From Phycisphaerales bacterium UBA2421 (GTDB lineage: Bacteria; Planctomycetota; Phycisphaerae; Tepidisphaerales; Tepidisphaeraceae): a stretch of DNA of 12,215 nt. The notes below the pieces were generated by a model. That model did not search any database. It saw nothing but the letters and a program-made list of their open reading frames with translations, and was not told the DNA's origin. The position numbers and the translations under genes were made by a program. The stretch spans positions 53,475-65,689 of the forward strand of contig DDRH01000008.1 of NCBI GenBank assembly GCA_002343075.1, read 5' to 3'. Below are positions 6,213-12,215 of this stretch, piece by piece (the first letter of the stretch is position 1; the number at the start of each line of letters is the position of its first letter).

Positions 6213-6917
6213 ATGAGCCAGCCGCAGTTCAGCGTCATTCTCTTCACCTCCGCTCCGCCGGGCATGCCGGGGGCGGAAACGGGGGCCGCGACGATGAAAG
6301 TCGATGGCCGCGAGGCGCTGCTGCGCACGGTTGAGCTGTTTCTCAACCGCGACCCGATCAAGCAGATTCAGATCTGCTTTCTCCCGGCGGCGGTGGAGGA
6401 GGCGAAACGTAAGTTTGGCGGGCACCTGGGCTTCAGCGGGGTGAAGCTGGTCTCGGCGGGGCCGAAGTGGATTGATCAGGTCGCCGCGGCGGGCGAAAAC
6501 CTCTCGGCGGACGCAACGCACGTCATCATCCACGACGCCGCCCGGTGTGCGGTGCCGTTCGACGATCTCGATGCGATCATCGCCGCGGCACTAAAATCGC
6601 CCTCGTGCTGTCTCACAGCACCGCTGCGCGCGCCGTTGCTGGAACTCGATGAAACCGCCGCCGCCGTTGCGCTGCACTCACAGGCTGGCTTTGTGCAAAT
6701 GCTACTGCCGATGTGCCTGAGCAAATCGCGATTCCAGAAACTCGTCCAGGAAAAGCAGGAACCGCACGCCAGCGAGTGGACGCTGATCAAGGGTTCGAGC
6801 CTCAATGTCCGCCCGAGCGGTGGGGGCGAAGCAGGCTTCATGAAGGCGATGCTTCAACAGCTTCCCAAGCCAAAGATGAAAGCGCCGAGTAGTCCATTCG
6901 ATGAAGCGCAGTGGTAG
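6213..6917 (+). CDS. IspD-like nucleotidyltransferase homologue, probably not a standard cytidylyltransferase
   Basis: The 234-residue protein follows the IspD plan: an N-terminal strand SVILFTSA, the central THVIIHDAARCAVPFDDLDAI (about 119-140) equivalent to the IspD VHDAARP segment with its metal-binding Asp and Arg, then LTAPLRAPLLELDE as in IspD APVRDT. True IspD, which couples CTP to methylerythritol phosphate in isoprenoid synthesis, has a Gly-rich loop with catalytic Arg and a P-K-Q Lys; here that loop reads APPGMPGAETGAATMK, with no matching Arg and the Lys displaced. The C-terminal NIKVTRPED motif is replaced by LNVRPSGGG. So another substrate, a regulatory role or decay is likely. 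A TTG at 6198 would add five residues. No Shine-Dalgarno site is visible. The ABC ATPase gene starts 38 bases downstream. Confidence 0.75.
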   Translation: MSQPQFSVILFTSAPPGMPGAETGAATMKVDGREALLRTVELFLNRDPIKQIQICFLPAAVEEAKRKFGGHLGFSGVKLVSAGPKWIDQVAAAGENLSADATHVIIHDAARCAVPFDDLDAIIAAALKSPSCCLTAPLRAPLLELDETAAAVALHSQAGFVQMLLPMCLSKSRFQKLVQEKQEPHASEWTLIKGSSLNVRPSGGGEAGFMKAMLQQLPKPKMKAPSSPFDEAQW

Positions 6918-6955
6918 CGAGCGGCCTTCTAGAATGTCCTGTTGATGCATCTGCC

Positions 6956-7726
6956 ATGGCCAATCTCCTTCACGCCACCAACCTGACCTTTGCCTACTCC
7001 GATGAGCCGGTGCTGCGCAACGTGACGCTCTCTCTGGCAGCGGGCGAGGTGGTGGCACTTTTTGGGCCAAATGGAAGCGGCAAGAGTACGCTGATTCAGC
7101 TCTTGCTCGGCGCGCTGCGCGGCGTGGGTGAGATTTCGTGGCACGACAAACCGATTGCGGCATATAGGCGCAACGAGTTGGCGAAACTGGTGGCCTATTT
7201 GCCACAGTCGCCAGCGATGGAACCTTCGCAGCGGGTTTCGGAAGTCATCGGCCTGGGCCGCCTGCCTTATTGGGGAGCGTTCGGGATTGAATCTGCCCGC
7301 GATGCGGAAGTGGTCGAGCGCGTCGCGGAACAACTCTCACTGACATCACTGCTCTCGCGACGCATGGACGAGCTTTCCGGCGGCCAGCGCCAACGCGTCT
7401 TCCTCGGAAGATGCCTGGCGCAAGAGCCACGCGCGCTGTTACTGGACGAACCCAGTACATTTCTGGATTTGCGGCATCAGGTCGACCTCCACCAGCTTTT
7501 GCGGCGTCTGGCCCGGGATCAGCAGATGGGCATTCTGATGGCATCACACGACCTCAATCTCACCGCACTGCACGCCGACCGGGCAATCGTGCTTCACGAG
7601 GGGCATTCTGTGGCCGACGGCCTGCCCGAGGCAGTTCTTTCGCCGGAGTTGCTGGCACGCGTCTACGGTGTCTTGATGCAGCGGGTGATGGTGGGCGGGG
7701 AATCGCATCTCGTTGTTGCAACCTGA
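6956..7726 (+). CDS. ABC transporter ATP-binding protein, FecE/FepC/BtuD type
   Basis: The 256-residue ATPase has every catalytic element: Walker A GPNGSGKST (37-45), Q-loop LPQ (Gln84), signature LSGGQRQR (140-147), Walker B ALLLDEP (160-166), D-loop and H-loop His198 in ASHD. The stretch VIGLGRLPYWG after the Q-loop is typical of the importer ATPases for iron-siderophore, haem and cobalamin, which energise FecCD-type permeases at the inner membrane. No permease or binding protein is beside it; the PhnD-like protein 4 kb away belongs to a different importer class. I chose ATG 6956, where similarity to the family begins; a GTG at 6911 overlapping the end of the IspD-like gene would add 15 unlikely residues. 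No Shine-Dalgarno site is seen. Probably co-transcribed with the IspD-like gene. Confidence 0.9.
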   Translation: MANLLHATNLTFAYSDEPVLRNVTLSLAAGEVVALFGPNGSGKSTLIQLLLGALRGVGEISWHDKPIAAYRRNELAKLVAYLPQSPAMEPSQRVSEVIGLGRLPYWGAFGIESARDAEVVERVAEQLSLTSLLSRRMDELSGGQRQRVFLGRCLAQEPRALLLDEPSTFLDLRHQVDLHQLLRRLARDQQMGILMASHDLNLTALHADRAIVLHEGHSVADGLPEAVLSPELLARVYGVLMQRVMVGGESHLVVAT

Positions 7727-7733
7727 ATGAACT

Positions 7734-7749
7734 GTGCCATCTGTGGCAC
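7734..7749. terminator. Hairpin in the 23-bp gap between converging genes
   Basis: GTGCCA-TCTG-TGGCAC is a perfect six-pair stem with a four-base loop. It begins seven bases after the ABC stop and abuts the last codon of the oxidoreductase gene on the other strand. It could serve both genes as an RNA-end structure. No T-run follows in either direction. Confidence 0.45.
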
Positions 7750-8847
7750 CTATGTGCGTACCCACGCACCATTGGCGCGAGCCGACGCATACGCCGCGGC
7801 GACGATTGCCACGGGTTCGCGGGCGGCGAGTCCGTCAATCGCCGGGGCTTTTTGGCTTTGAATGGCCTGTACAAACTCCTCAATCTGTGCCCGGTGAGCG
7901 TCGCCCCATTTCGCGCCGTCGGGTGCCGAGGGCAGGCGATCAATCGCGTCATTCTGCACACTCGCCGTCCCGCCGCGCGCTACGCTTACGGCGTGCGCGG
8001 CGGCGGCGTGGGACTCAAAGGTACGGCCGTCTTTCAGGGCAATTCGCCGAATGTTGTCCCCTTCGAGCAGGATCGAGCCGAGCGTGCCATGTATCTCGAT
8101 GCGAGCCGGAAGCCCATCAAAGGCAGCGGTGGTTGCCAGCATGCTGCCGATTGCCCCGTTGCGAAAGCGAAGCGAGAGCACCGCGACATCTTCGACGTCA
8201 ATTCGTTCGTGCGCTGCAGTCTGAAGCTGAGCCGACACCTCGGCCACACCGCCGGCAAGCCATTGCAGGAGATCGACCGTGTGAATGCCCTGGTTCATCA
8301 GCGCGCCGCCGTCGAGCCTGGCGGTGCCACGCCACTCGCCTTCGTCGTAGTAAGACTGTGATCGATACCACTTACACTCTCCAGTGGCCAGCACAATGCG
8401 TCCTAGCTCGCCCGCGTCGATCATCCGCCGGGCAAGTTGCGTGCCTGCATCAAATCGATGCTGGCTGATGATCCCGAGCTTGCCCCGGCTTTGCCGTGCC
8501 GCGGCGATGAGGCGGTCGCACTCGGCGAGCGAGACATCCATCGGCTTTTCGACGAGCACATGCTTGTGATGGGCGAGGCAGGCAATGGCGTGCTCGGCGT
8601 GCATGCCGCTGGGTGTGCAGATGCAGGCGACCTCGACCGCAGGATCGGCGGCGAGCGACGCGTGGTCTGGGTGAACGGCACTCACATCAAACCGCTTTGC
8701 CAGTGCGTCGGCGCGCGGCTGCAATGGATCGGCCACGGCGACGACCCGGTGGCCCAATTGCCGGATTGCGCCCGCGTGCGTTGCCGCTATGCTCCCGCAG
8801 CCGACAATTCCGAATCGAATGACCTTTGATGATTGCGCCTCAGACAT
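7750..8847 (-). CDS. Gfo/Idh/MocA family NAD(P)-dependent oxidoreductase
   Basis: The 365-residue cytoplasmic protein has the two-domain family layout. Residues 11-21 (RFGIVGCGSIA) form the dinucleotide-binding Rossmann loop, ICTPSGMHAEHA (76-87) follows, and VLVEKPMDVS (97-106) holds the conserved E-K-P whose Lys lines the active site. The C-terminal domain carries ECKWYRSQSYYDEGEWRG and DGGALMNQGIHTVDLLQWL (179-197), with His189 as likely catalytic base and Asp192. The W-Y-R-x-x-x-Y-Y and E-W-R-G stretch resembles sugar or aminosugar-acid oxidases of the WlbA kind, but the substrate cannot be assigned. ATG 8847 is chosen; a TTG at 8851-8853 would add two residues. No clear Shine-Dalgarno site. 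It follows the CLC gene on the same strand after 95 bases, with a repeat in the gap, and converges on the ABC gene. Confidence 0.9.
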   Translation of the reverse strand: MSEAQSSKVIRFGIVGCGSIAATHAGAIRQLGHRVVAVADPLQPRADALAKRFDVSAVHPDHASLAADPAVEVACICTPSGMHAEHAIACLAHHKHVLVEKPMDVSLAECDRLIAAARQSRGKLGIISQHRFDAGTQLARRMIDAGELGRIVLATGECKWYRSQSYYDEGEWRGTARLDGGALMNQGIHTVDLLQWLAGGVAEVSAQLQTAAHERIDVEDVAVLSLRFRNGAIGSMLATTAAFDGLPARIEIHGTLGSILLEGDNIRRIALKDGRTFESHAAAAHAVSVARGGTASVQNDAIDRLPSAPDGAKWGDAHRAQIEEFVQAIQSQKAPAIDGLAAREPVAIVAAAYASARANGAWVRT

Positions 8848-8919
8848 AACCAAGCACTGGAAGTGACTGACCCAAACTACATAAGACTGCGGCCATCATT
8901 GCCGGAATTCGTTTTCGCC

Positions 8920-8951
8920 GCTAACTGCCCGCTAACTGCCCGCTAACTGCC
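8920..8951. repeat. 11-bp tandem triplication covering the CLC stop codon
   Basis: Two full copies of GCTAACTGCCC (8920-8930, 8931-8941) and a third of 10 bases (8942-8951) lie in tandem. Read on the minus strand each holds TAG, at 8943-8945, 8932-8934 and 8921-8923. Since 11 is not a multiple of three, the three stops fall in three different frames. The first is the actual stop of the CLC gene. Confidence 0.9.
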
Positions 8952-10841
8952 ATCGACGAGTTCCATCTGATAGGTGCGCATCAGTCCGGCACGACTTATC
9001 AGCCCAATGACCTTTCCGGGACTTTGCTCAAGCGACACTGGAAGATAATCCACGTCGTACCTGGAAAATACTTCCAGGACACGCGCCAGGCTGTCACTGT
9101 TACGAAGCAGAGGTACGTCGGGTCGCATCAGCTCGCCCGCGAGCAGAAGTGGGACGGCTTCCCGCTGCACCAGCGCGGTGTATACGTCTTCTTCGGCGAC
9201 CATGCCGCTGTAAAACCCGCCGCGGTCGAGGACGACGAAATTGCTGCTGCCCATCTTTGCCTTTAGTTCAAGAAGATGCTGCAGCGTATCGCTCGCCTGC
9301 ACCGCCACTGCGGGTTCGAGATGCACCTGCTCCACCAGCATGCGGCGAAGCAGTATTGCGTCGCTTCCGCTGGTCAGCCGAAGCCCGCGTTCGCGCAGGG
9401 CCGCAGTGTAGATGCTGTCAGGGTAGATGCGCCGGGCAATGGCGGTCGCCACCACGGTCGCCAGCATCGCGGGCAGCATCATGCGGTAATTGCCTGTGAT
9501 ATCGATCAGAATGAGAATGGCCGCCAGCGGCGCGTGTACCGTCGCCCCGAGGGCCGCACCCATGCCAACCAGCGCGAACACCGCCGGCTGCACATCGCCG
9601 ACCCAGCCGAGTTCACGCAACGCAACGCCAATGAATCCGCCCGTCGTCGCGCCCAGGAACAGCGCCGGGGCAATCACACCCCCGCTGCCCCCGCTGGCAA
9701 GAGTGAGACACGTGCCAACGAGTTTGGCGACGATGAGAAACGCGAGCATCGATAGCAGGACTGTCGGTGAGTAGGTGGGGTTCTGATAAAACGCCTCGCC
9801 CAGCATCATCTGAATAAACCCATACCCATCGCCAAAGAATGCCGGCATCGGGTACCAGTCGGCGCTGATAGGTTTGGCACGTTCGGTCACAAACCAGCCA
9901 AAGACGACGATGAATGCCAGACCAATCAACCCCAGCAGTGCCCCGCCTAGCATCGGCTTGAGCATGGTGGGCATGCGCAGTCGTCGGAAGCGCGCATCCA
10001 TCCGCAACATGAGCAGGGTGAGGGTCGCCGCGACGATTCCGCAGCCCAGCCCCACCAGCACGAAGCTCGGAACCTGATTCCATGTGATCATGAAATCGGT
10101 GCGCGTCATCGAAAAAATGGAGGTGGTCTCCGCGCGGCTCATCATCTCGCTGAAGATGGCGCGTGTTGCGACATTGGCGATGACCGACGCGACGACCACG
10201 GGGATAAACGTCCTGAGCGAGAAATCGAGCAGAATCACTTCGAGCGTGAAGAGCACGCCTCCCATGGGCGAGTTAAAAATCGCGCTGATGCCCGCAGCGG
10301 TGCCGCAGCCGACGATCAGTGTCATTTGCGACCGCGCCAGCCGGAATAGCTGCCCGATGCCGCTCGCCAGTGCCGCGCCGATCTGCACGATCGGGCCTTC
10401 GGCGCCCACGCTGCCACCCGAGCCAATGGTGACCGCCGCGGTGACCATCTTTTCGATGGCGACGCGCGGGCGGAGAAAGCCGCTTGATTTTGCGACCGAT
10501 TCGATGACATCGGGTACACCATGCCCGCCCGACTGCCTGATGACGTAGACATTGAGGAACCCGACGACCAACCCACCAAGTGCCGGCCAGACTACGATTA
10601 GCGCCAGTCCCGTTCCGTAGAGCGTTTGGGGATCGAGCGTGCGATAAAGCAGATGGACGATCCACATGATCAGCTCGTGGAAGCCGACCGCCGCCCCCGC
10701 GGTGAGAATGCCGACCATCGCCGCGACGACCAGCAGGAAAGCGTCGTCACGAAACCCGACGGCGGCAAGTAAACGCGTGATTAATACCCGTCCGCGCGTG
10801 GCGGCGGCTGCTACCCAGGAGACCATGTCGCCGCGGAGCAT
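8943..10841 (-). CDS. CLC family chloride channel/transporter with C-terminal CBS pair
   Basis: The 632-residue inner-membrane protein has a CLC core (about 30-490) and two CBS domains (about 500-560 and 568-628) that in relatives bind adenine nucleotides and regulate the pore. Signature segments are SGGHGVPDV (104-112, equivalent to GSGIP), SVGAEGPIVQIG (144-155) with gating Glu148, GGSGGVIAP (384-392, the GxFxP motif with Ile in place of Phe) and SIYTAAL with pore Tyr478. At the inner proton-glutamate position of E. coli ClcA (second Glu of IIEEM) this protein has Val202 (TLEVIL), as in channel-type CLCs. It may therefore act as a chloride channel or as an exchanger with altered coupling. 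No Shine-Dalgarno site precedes the ATG; a second in-frame ATG lies five codons on. Divergent from the right-edge secreted protein. Confidence 0.93.
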   Translation of the reverse strand: MLRGDMVSWVAAAATRGRVLITRLLAAVGFRDDAFLLVVAAMVGILTAGAAVGFHELIMWIVHLLYRTLDPQTLYGTGLALIVVWPALGGLVVGFLNVYVIRQSGGHGVPDVIESVAKSSGFLRPRVAIEKMVTAAVTIGSGGSVGAEGPIVQIGAALASGIGQLFRLARSQMTLIVGCGTAAGISAIFNSPMGGVLFTLEVILLDFSLRTFIPVVVASVIANVATRAIFSEMMSRAETTSIFSMTRTDFMITWNQVPSFVLVGLGCGIVAATLTLLMLRMDARFRRLRMPTMLKPMLGGALLGLIGLAFIVVFGWFVTERAKPISADWYPMPAFFGDGYGFIQMMLGEAFYQNPTYSPTVLLSMLAFLIVAKLVGTCLTLASGGSGGVIAPALFLGATTGGFIGVALRELGWVGDVQPAVFALVGMGAALGATVHAPLAAILILIDITGNYRMMLPAMLATVVATAIARRIYPDSIYTAALRERGLRLTSGSDAILLRRMLVEQVHLEPAVAVQASDTLQHLLELKAKMGSSNFVVLDRGGFYSGMVAEEDVYTALVQREAVPLLLAGELMRPDVPLLRNSDSLARVLEVFSRYDVDYLPVSLEQSPGKVIGLISRAGLMRTYQMELVDGS

Positions 10842-10945
10842 AACGCTGAGACGTGTTTATGCATAGTCCGCCGCGCAAACTCATCGCCTCAAAGGAATTA
10901 CGGCAATTTGCGTCCGGTTTTGGCCACGTTTGATGAAACATTTCT

Positions 10946-10975
10946 TTGACACCGCCCCGACCAGGCATCTATGAT
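10946..10975 (+). promoter_or_regulatory. Strong sigma-70-type promoter of the right-edge secreted protein
   Basis: A consensus TTGACA (10946-10951) and TATGAT (10970-10975, one mismatch) are separated by 18 bases. Transcription should begin near 10982, leaving a leader of about 37 bases. It is the best promoter in the window, suggesting high basal expression of this gene. Confidence 0.7.
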
Positions 10976-11007
10976 CCTCACTCAAGTCTTCTCAGGGGTG
11001 TCGGCGG

Positions 11008-11013
11008 AAGGAG
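11008..11013 (+). promoter_or_regulatory. Ribosome binding site AAGGAG fixing the start at 11019
   Basis: AAGGAG with a five-base spacer to the ATG at 11019 is close to ideal and contrasts with many genes in the window that have no visible site. Confidence 0.85.
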
Positions 11014-11018
11014 CATAG

Positions 11019-12215
11019 ATGAAACGCAAGTTGAACGCGATCTGCTGCGCGGTCGGATTTGCTTTGGTCAGTTGCCCGGCGGTCGCCCAGGCGGCTCTCA
11101 ATTGGGTGCAGGGGACGGTGACTTACCAACACATCAAAGAAATGAACGCGTCCGGCGGCACGCTGGCGGCGGTCTTTGATCCTGCAAACCCCTCCCTCGT
11201 GCCGAGCGGCAGTGCCGCTGGCCAGTTGAACAGCGCCGGCATTTTGCACTATTCGAGCACCACGTCTCTCGCTGGCGGGGGCACCTCCAGTGTCAAAGCC
11301 AGGGTGGGTCGTGTCACCAACAGCACAACAGCCGGCATCGCGATCAAAAACTTGACCCAGGTTGTGCAGATCGACCCGACCGGTGCCCGAAACGCGTCAC
11401 GATTGGTAATGAACTTGCCCGACGCGCAAAAATTGCAGTGGTCCACCGGCTCAACCAGCTACACAGGCCGGCCCTATTTCTCCATGACCGTGTTCGGCAC
11501 CGGCGTAGCCAGTGTGTTTATCAACCTCGGGTACTACAGTTCTGCGTCTCCGAACACGCTGGGCACGCAGTTTGCCTCCCTGAATCCGGCGACGATCTCC
11601 CTCAACAGCGCGCAACTCGCCGAAGGCTACACCATCACGGTGCCGTCGCCGTCTTCGAGCACCCTGGTTGCAGATCGATTCCTGCACATTATCGGTCAGG
11701 TCATTCTGACAACCGACAAGACGAGCATCCCCAGCTTCGGTGGAGGGGGTGACGGCGAGCTGACAATTGTCGATTCATCCTCCGGCTTCATGGATTCGCA
11801 GACGCATTCAACCTATGTCGGCACACCCGCTGGCCTGTGGCTCGATCCACTGAGTTGGGCATCCGGCGGCAATCCGATCGACGGGTTGGTTCCCAATGCC
11901 GACGAGGCTCGGGCGCGTTTTCAGAATGATCGGGGAATTGCGCGGGGCATCTCAATCGGCGCGCCGGTTCGCGCTGGCGTTGTAGAAGTGGTTGGCAGTT
12001 CAACGACGCAATTCAGCGGGTCGACGATTACCTTCAACAACGGTACCAATTCGACTGCGGCCATGCTTTGGCTGGATGATGCGTATGGCGATGCCTCTTT
12101 GATTGCGCAAATGCCTGTCGTTACTGAGGTTCCGCTGGTTTTGCAGAATGACAGCGGTGGGGTCATGAACCTTTCCGGCGGTTTTGGTTCCACCGCAAGC
12201 AGCAGTGTTGTCATT
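11019..12215 (+). CDS. Secreted beta-strand-repeat (autotransporter-associated type) protein, N-terminal part, cut by window edge
   Basis: The frame is open for 399 codons to the window end. Residues 1-25 are a signal peptide: basic start MKRK, hydrophobic core and cleavage after A-Q-A. Residues about 27-265 form a Gly/Ser/Thr/Asn-rich, beta-type region with no charged clusters that I do not recognise. From about residue 273 (LWLDPLSWASGG, then VPNADEARARF, ISIGAPVRAGVVEV and QFSGSTITFNN) the sequence follows the pattern of autotransporter-associated beta-strand repeats: a Trp-containing opening, a D-x-A-x-F strand, an I-x-x-G-x-P turn and an F-N-N-G close. Such proteins in planctomycetes are large, exported and often carry a C-terminal PEP-CTERM signal; that end is not in the window. 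Function is unknown, probably surface or extracellular matrix. Promoter and ribosome binding site are both strong. Confidence 0.87.
   Translation, partial: MKRKLNAICCAVGFALVSCPAVAQAALNWVQGTVTYQHIKEMNASGGTLAAVFDPANPSLVPSGSAAGQLNSAGILHYSSTTSLAGGGTSSVKARVGRVTNSTTAGIAIKNLTQVVQIDPTGARNASRLVMNLPDAQKLQWSTGSTSYTGRPYFSMTVFGTGVASVFINLGYYSSASPNTLGTQFASLNPATISLNSAQLAEGYTITVPSPSSSTLVADRFLHIIGQVILTTDKTSIPSFGGGGDGELTIVDSSSGFMDSQTHSTYVGTPAGLWLDPLSWASGGNPIDGLVPNADEARARFQNDRGIARGISIGAPVRAGVVEVVGSSTTQFSGSTITFNNGTNSTAAMLWLDDAYGDASLIAQMPVVTEVPLVLQNDSGGVMNLSGGFGSTASSSVVI

Noticed and set aside
1428..7726. PhnD-like protein and ABC ATPase as parts of one transporter
   Set aside because: They are 4 kb apart on opposite strands, and the ATPase has FecE/BtuD rather than PhnC character.
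7411..8468. Two long plus-strand frames (316 and 244 codons)
   Set aside because: They overlap the ABC and oxidoreductase genes in other frames or antisense, and are rich in Arg, Pro and Ala as expected for GC-rich shadow frames.
9276..10548. Plus-strand frames opposite the CLC gene
   Set aside because: They are antisense to a well-supported membrane protein gene and show no family motif.
1..12215. Defence system, prophage, transposon, tRNA or rRNA
   Set aside because: No integrase, transposase, phage, toxin-antitoxin or nuclease motifs, and no cloverleaf or rRNA-like stretch, were found on either strand.

Overview
The window looks like chromosomal DNA of a GC-rich bacterium, most likely a planctomycete of the Phycisphaerae/Tepidisphaera type. 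The evidence is: two large secreted beta-rich proteins at the edges of the kind common in that phylum (one with an autotransporter-type beta-strand repeat, one with a propeller-like N-terminus); a pyrophosphate-type phosphofructokinase; a PhnD-like protein carrying a D-x-D-G-D segment; and patchy use of Shine-Dalgarno sites. The taxon is inferred from protein style. There is no rRNA or other marker gene in the window.

Layout. 1-402 (minus) is the N-terminal end of a secreted protein whose most natural start codon is ATA. 403-733 has no convincing gene. 3963-734 (minus) holds an MFS exporter, a membrane-anchored PhnD-like binding protein and a DUF2959 lipoprotein, in that transcription order. 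Divergent from the exporter, 4033-4764 (plus) encodes a small stand-alone histidine-kinase-like protein that keeps its H-box but has a degraded ATPase domain. It converges, across three 13-bp tandem repeats, on a PPi-type 6-phosphofructokinase (6080-4869, minus). The phosphofructokinase is divergent from a two-gene plus-strand unit: an IspD-like nucleotidyltransferase lacking key catalytic residues (6213-6917) and a FecE/BtuD-type ABC ATPase without its permease (6956-7726). That unit converges, across a 23-bp gap holding a hairpin, on a Gfo/Idh/MocA oxidoreductase (8847-7750, minus). Upstream of it on the same strand is a CLC chloride channel/transporter with paired CBS domains (10841-8943); its stop codon lies in an 11-bp triplicated repeat that places TAG in all three frames. 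The right edge is a strongly promoted secreted protein (11019 to the edge, plus).

How the genes relate. The window reads as ordinary chromosomal housekeeping and accessory genes, not a single system. I see no CRISPR array, defence island, prophage, transposon or RNA gene. Functional links are modest: PhnD-like protein and DUF2959 lipoprotein look co-transcribed at the cell envelope, and the IspD-like and ABC genes probably share a transcript. The points most worth following are the ATA start, the two probable pseudoenzymes (kinase-like and IspD-like), the palindrome between the divergent phosphofructokinase and IspD-like genes, the channel-like residues in the CLC protein, and the uncharacterised N-terminal domain of the right-edge secreted protein.
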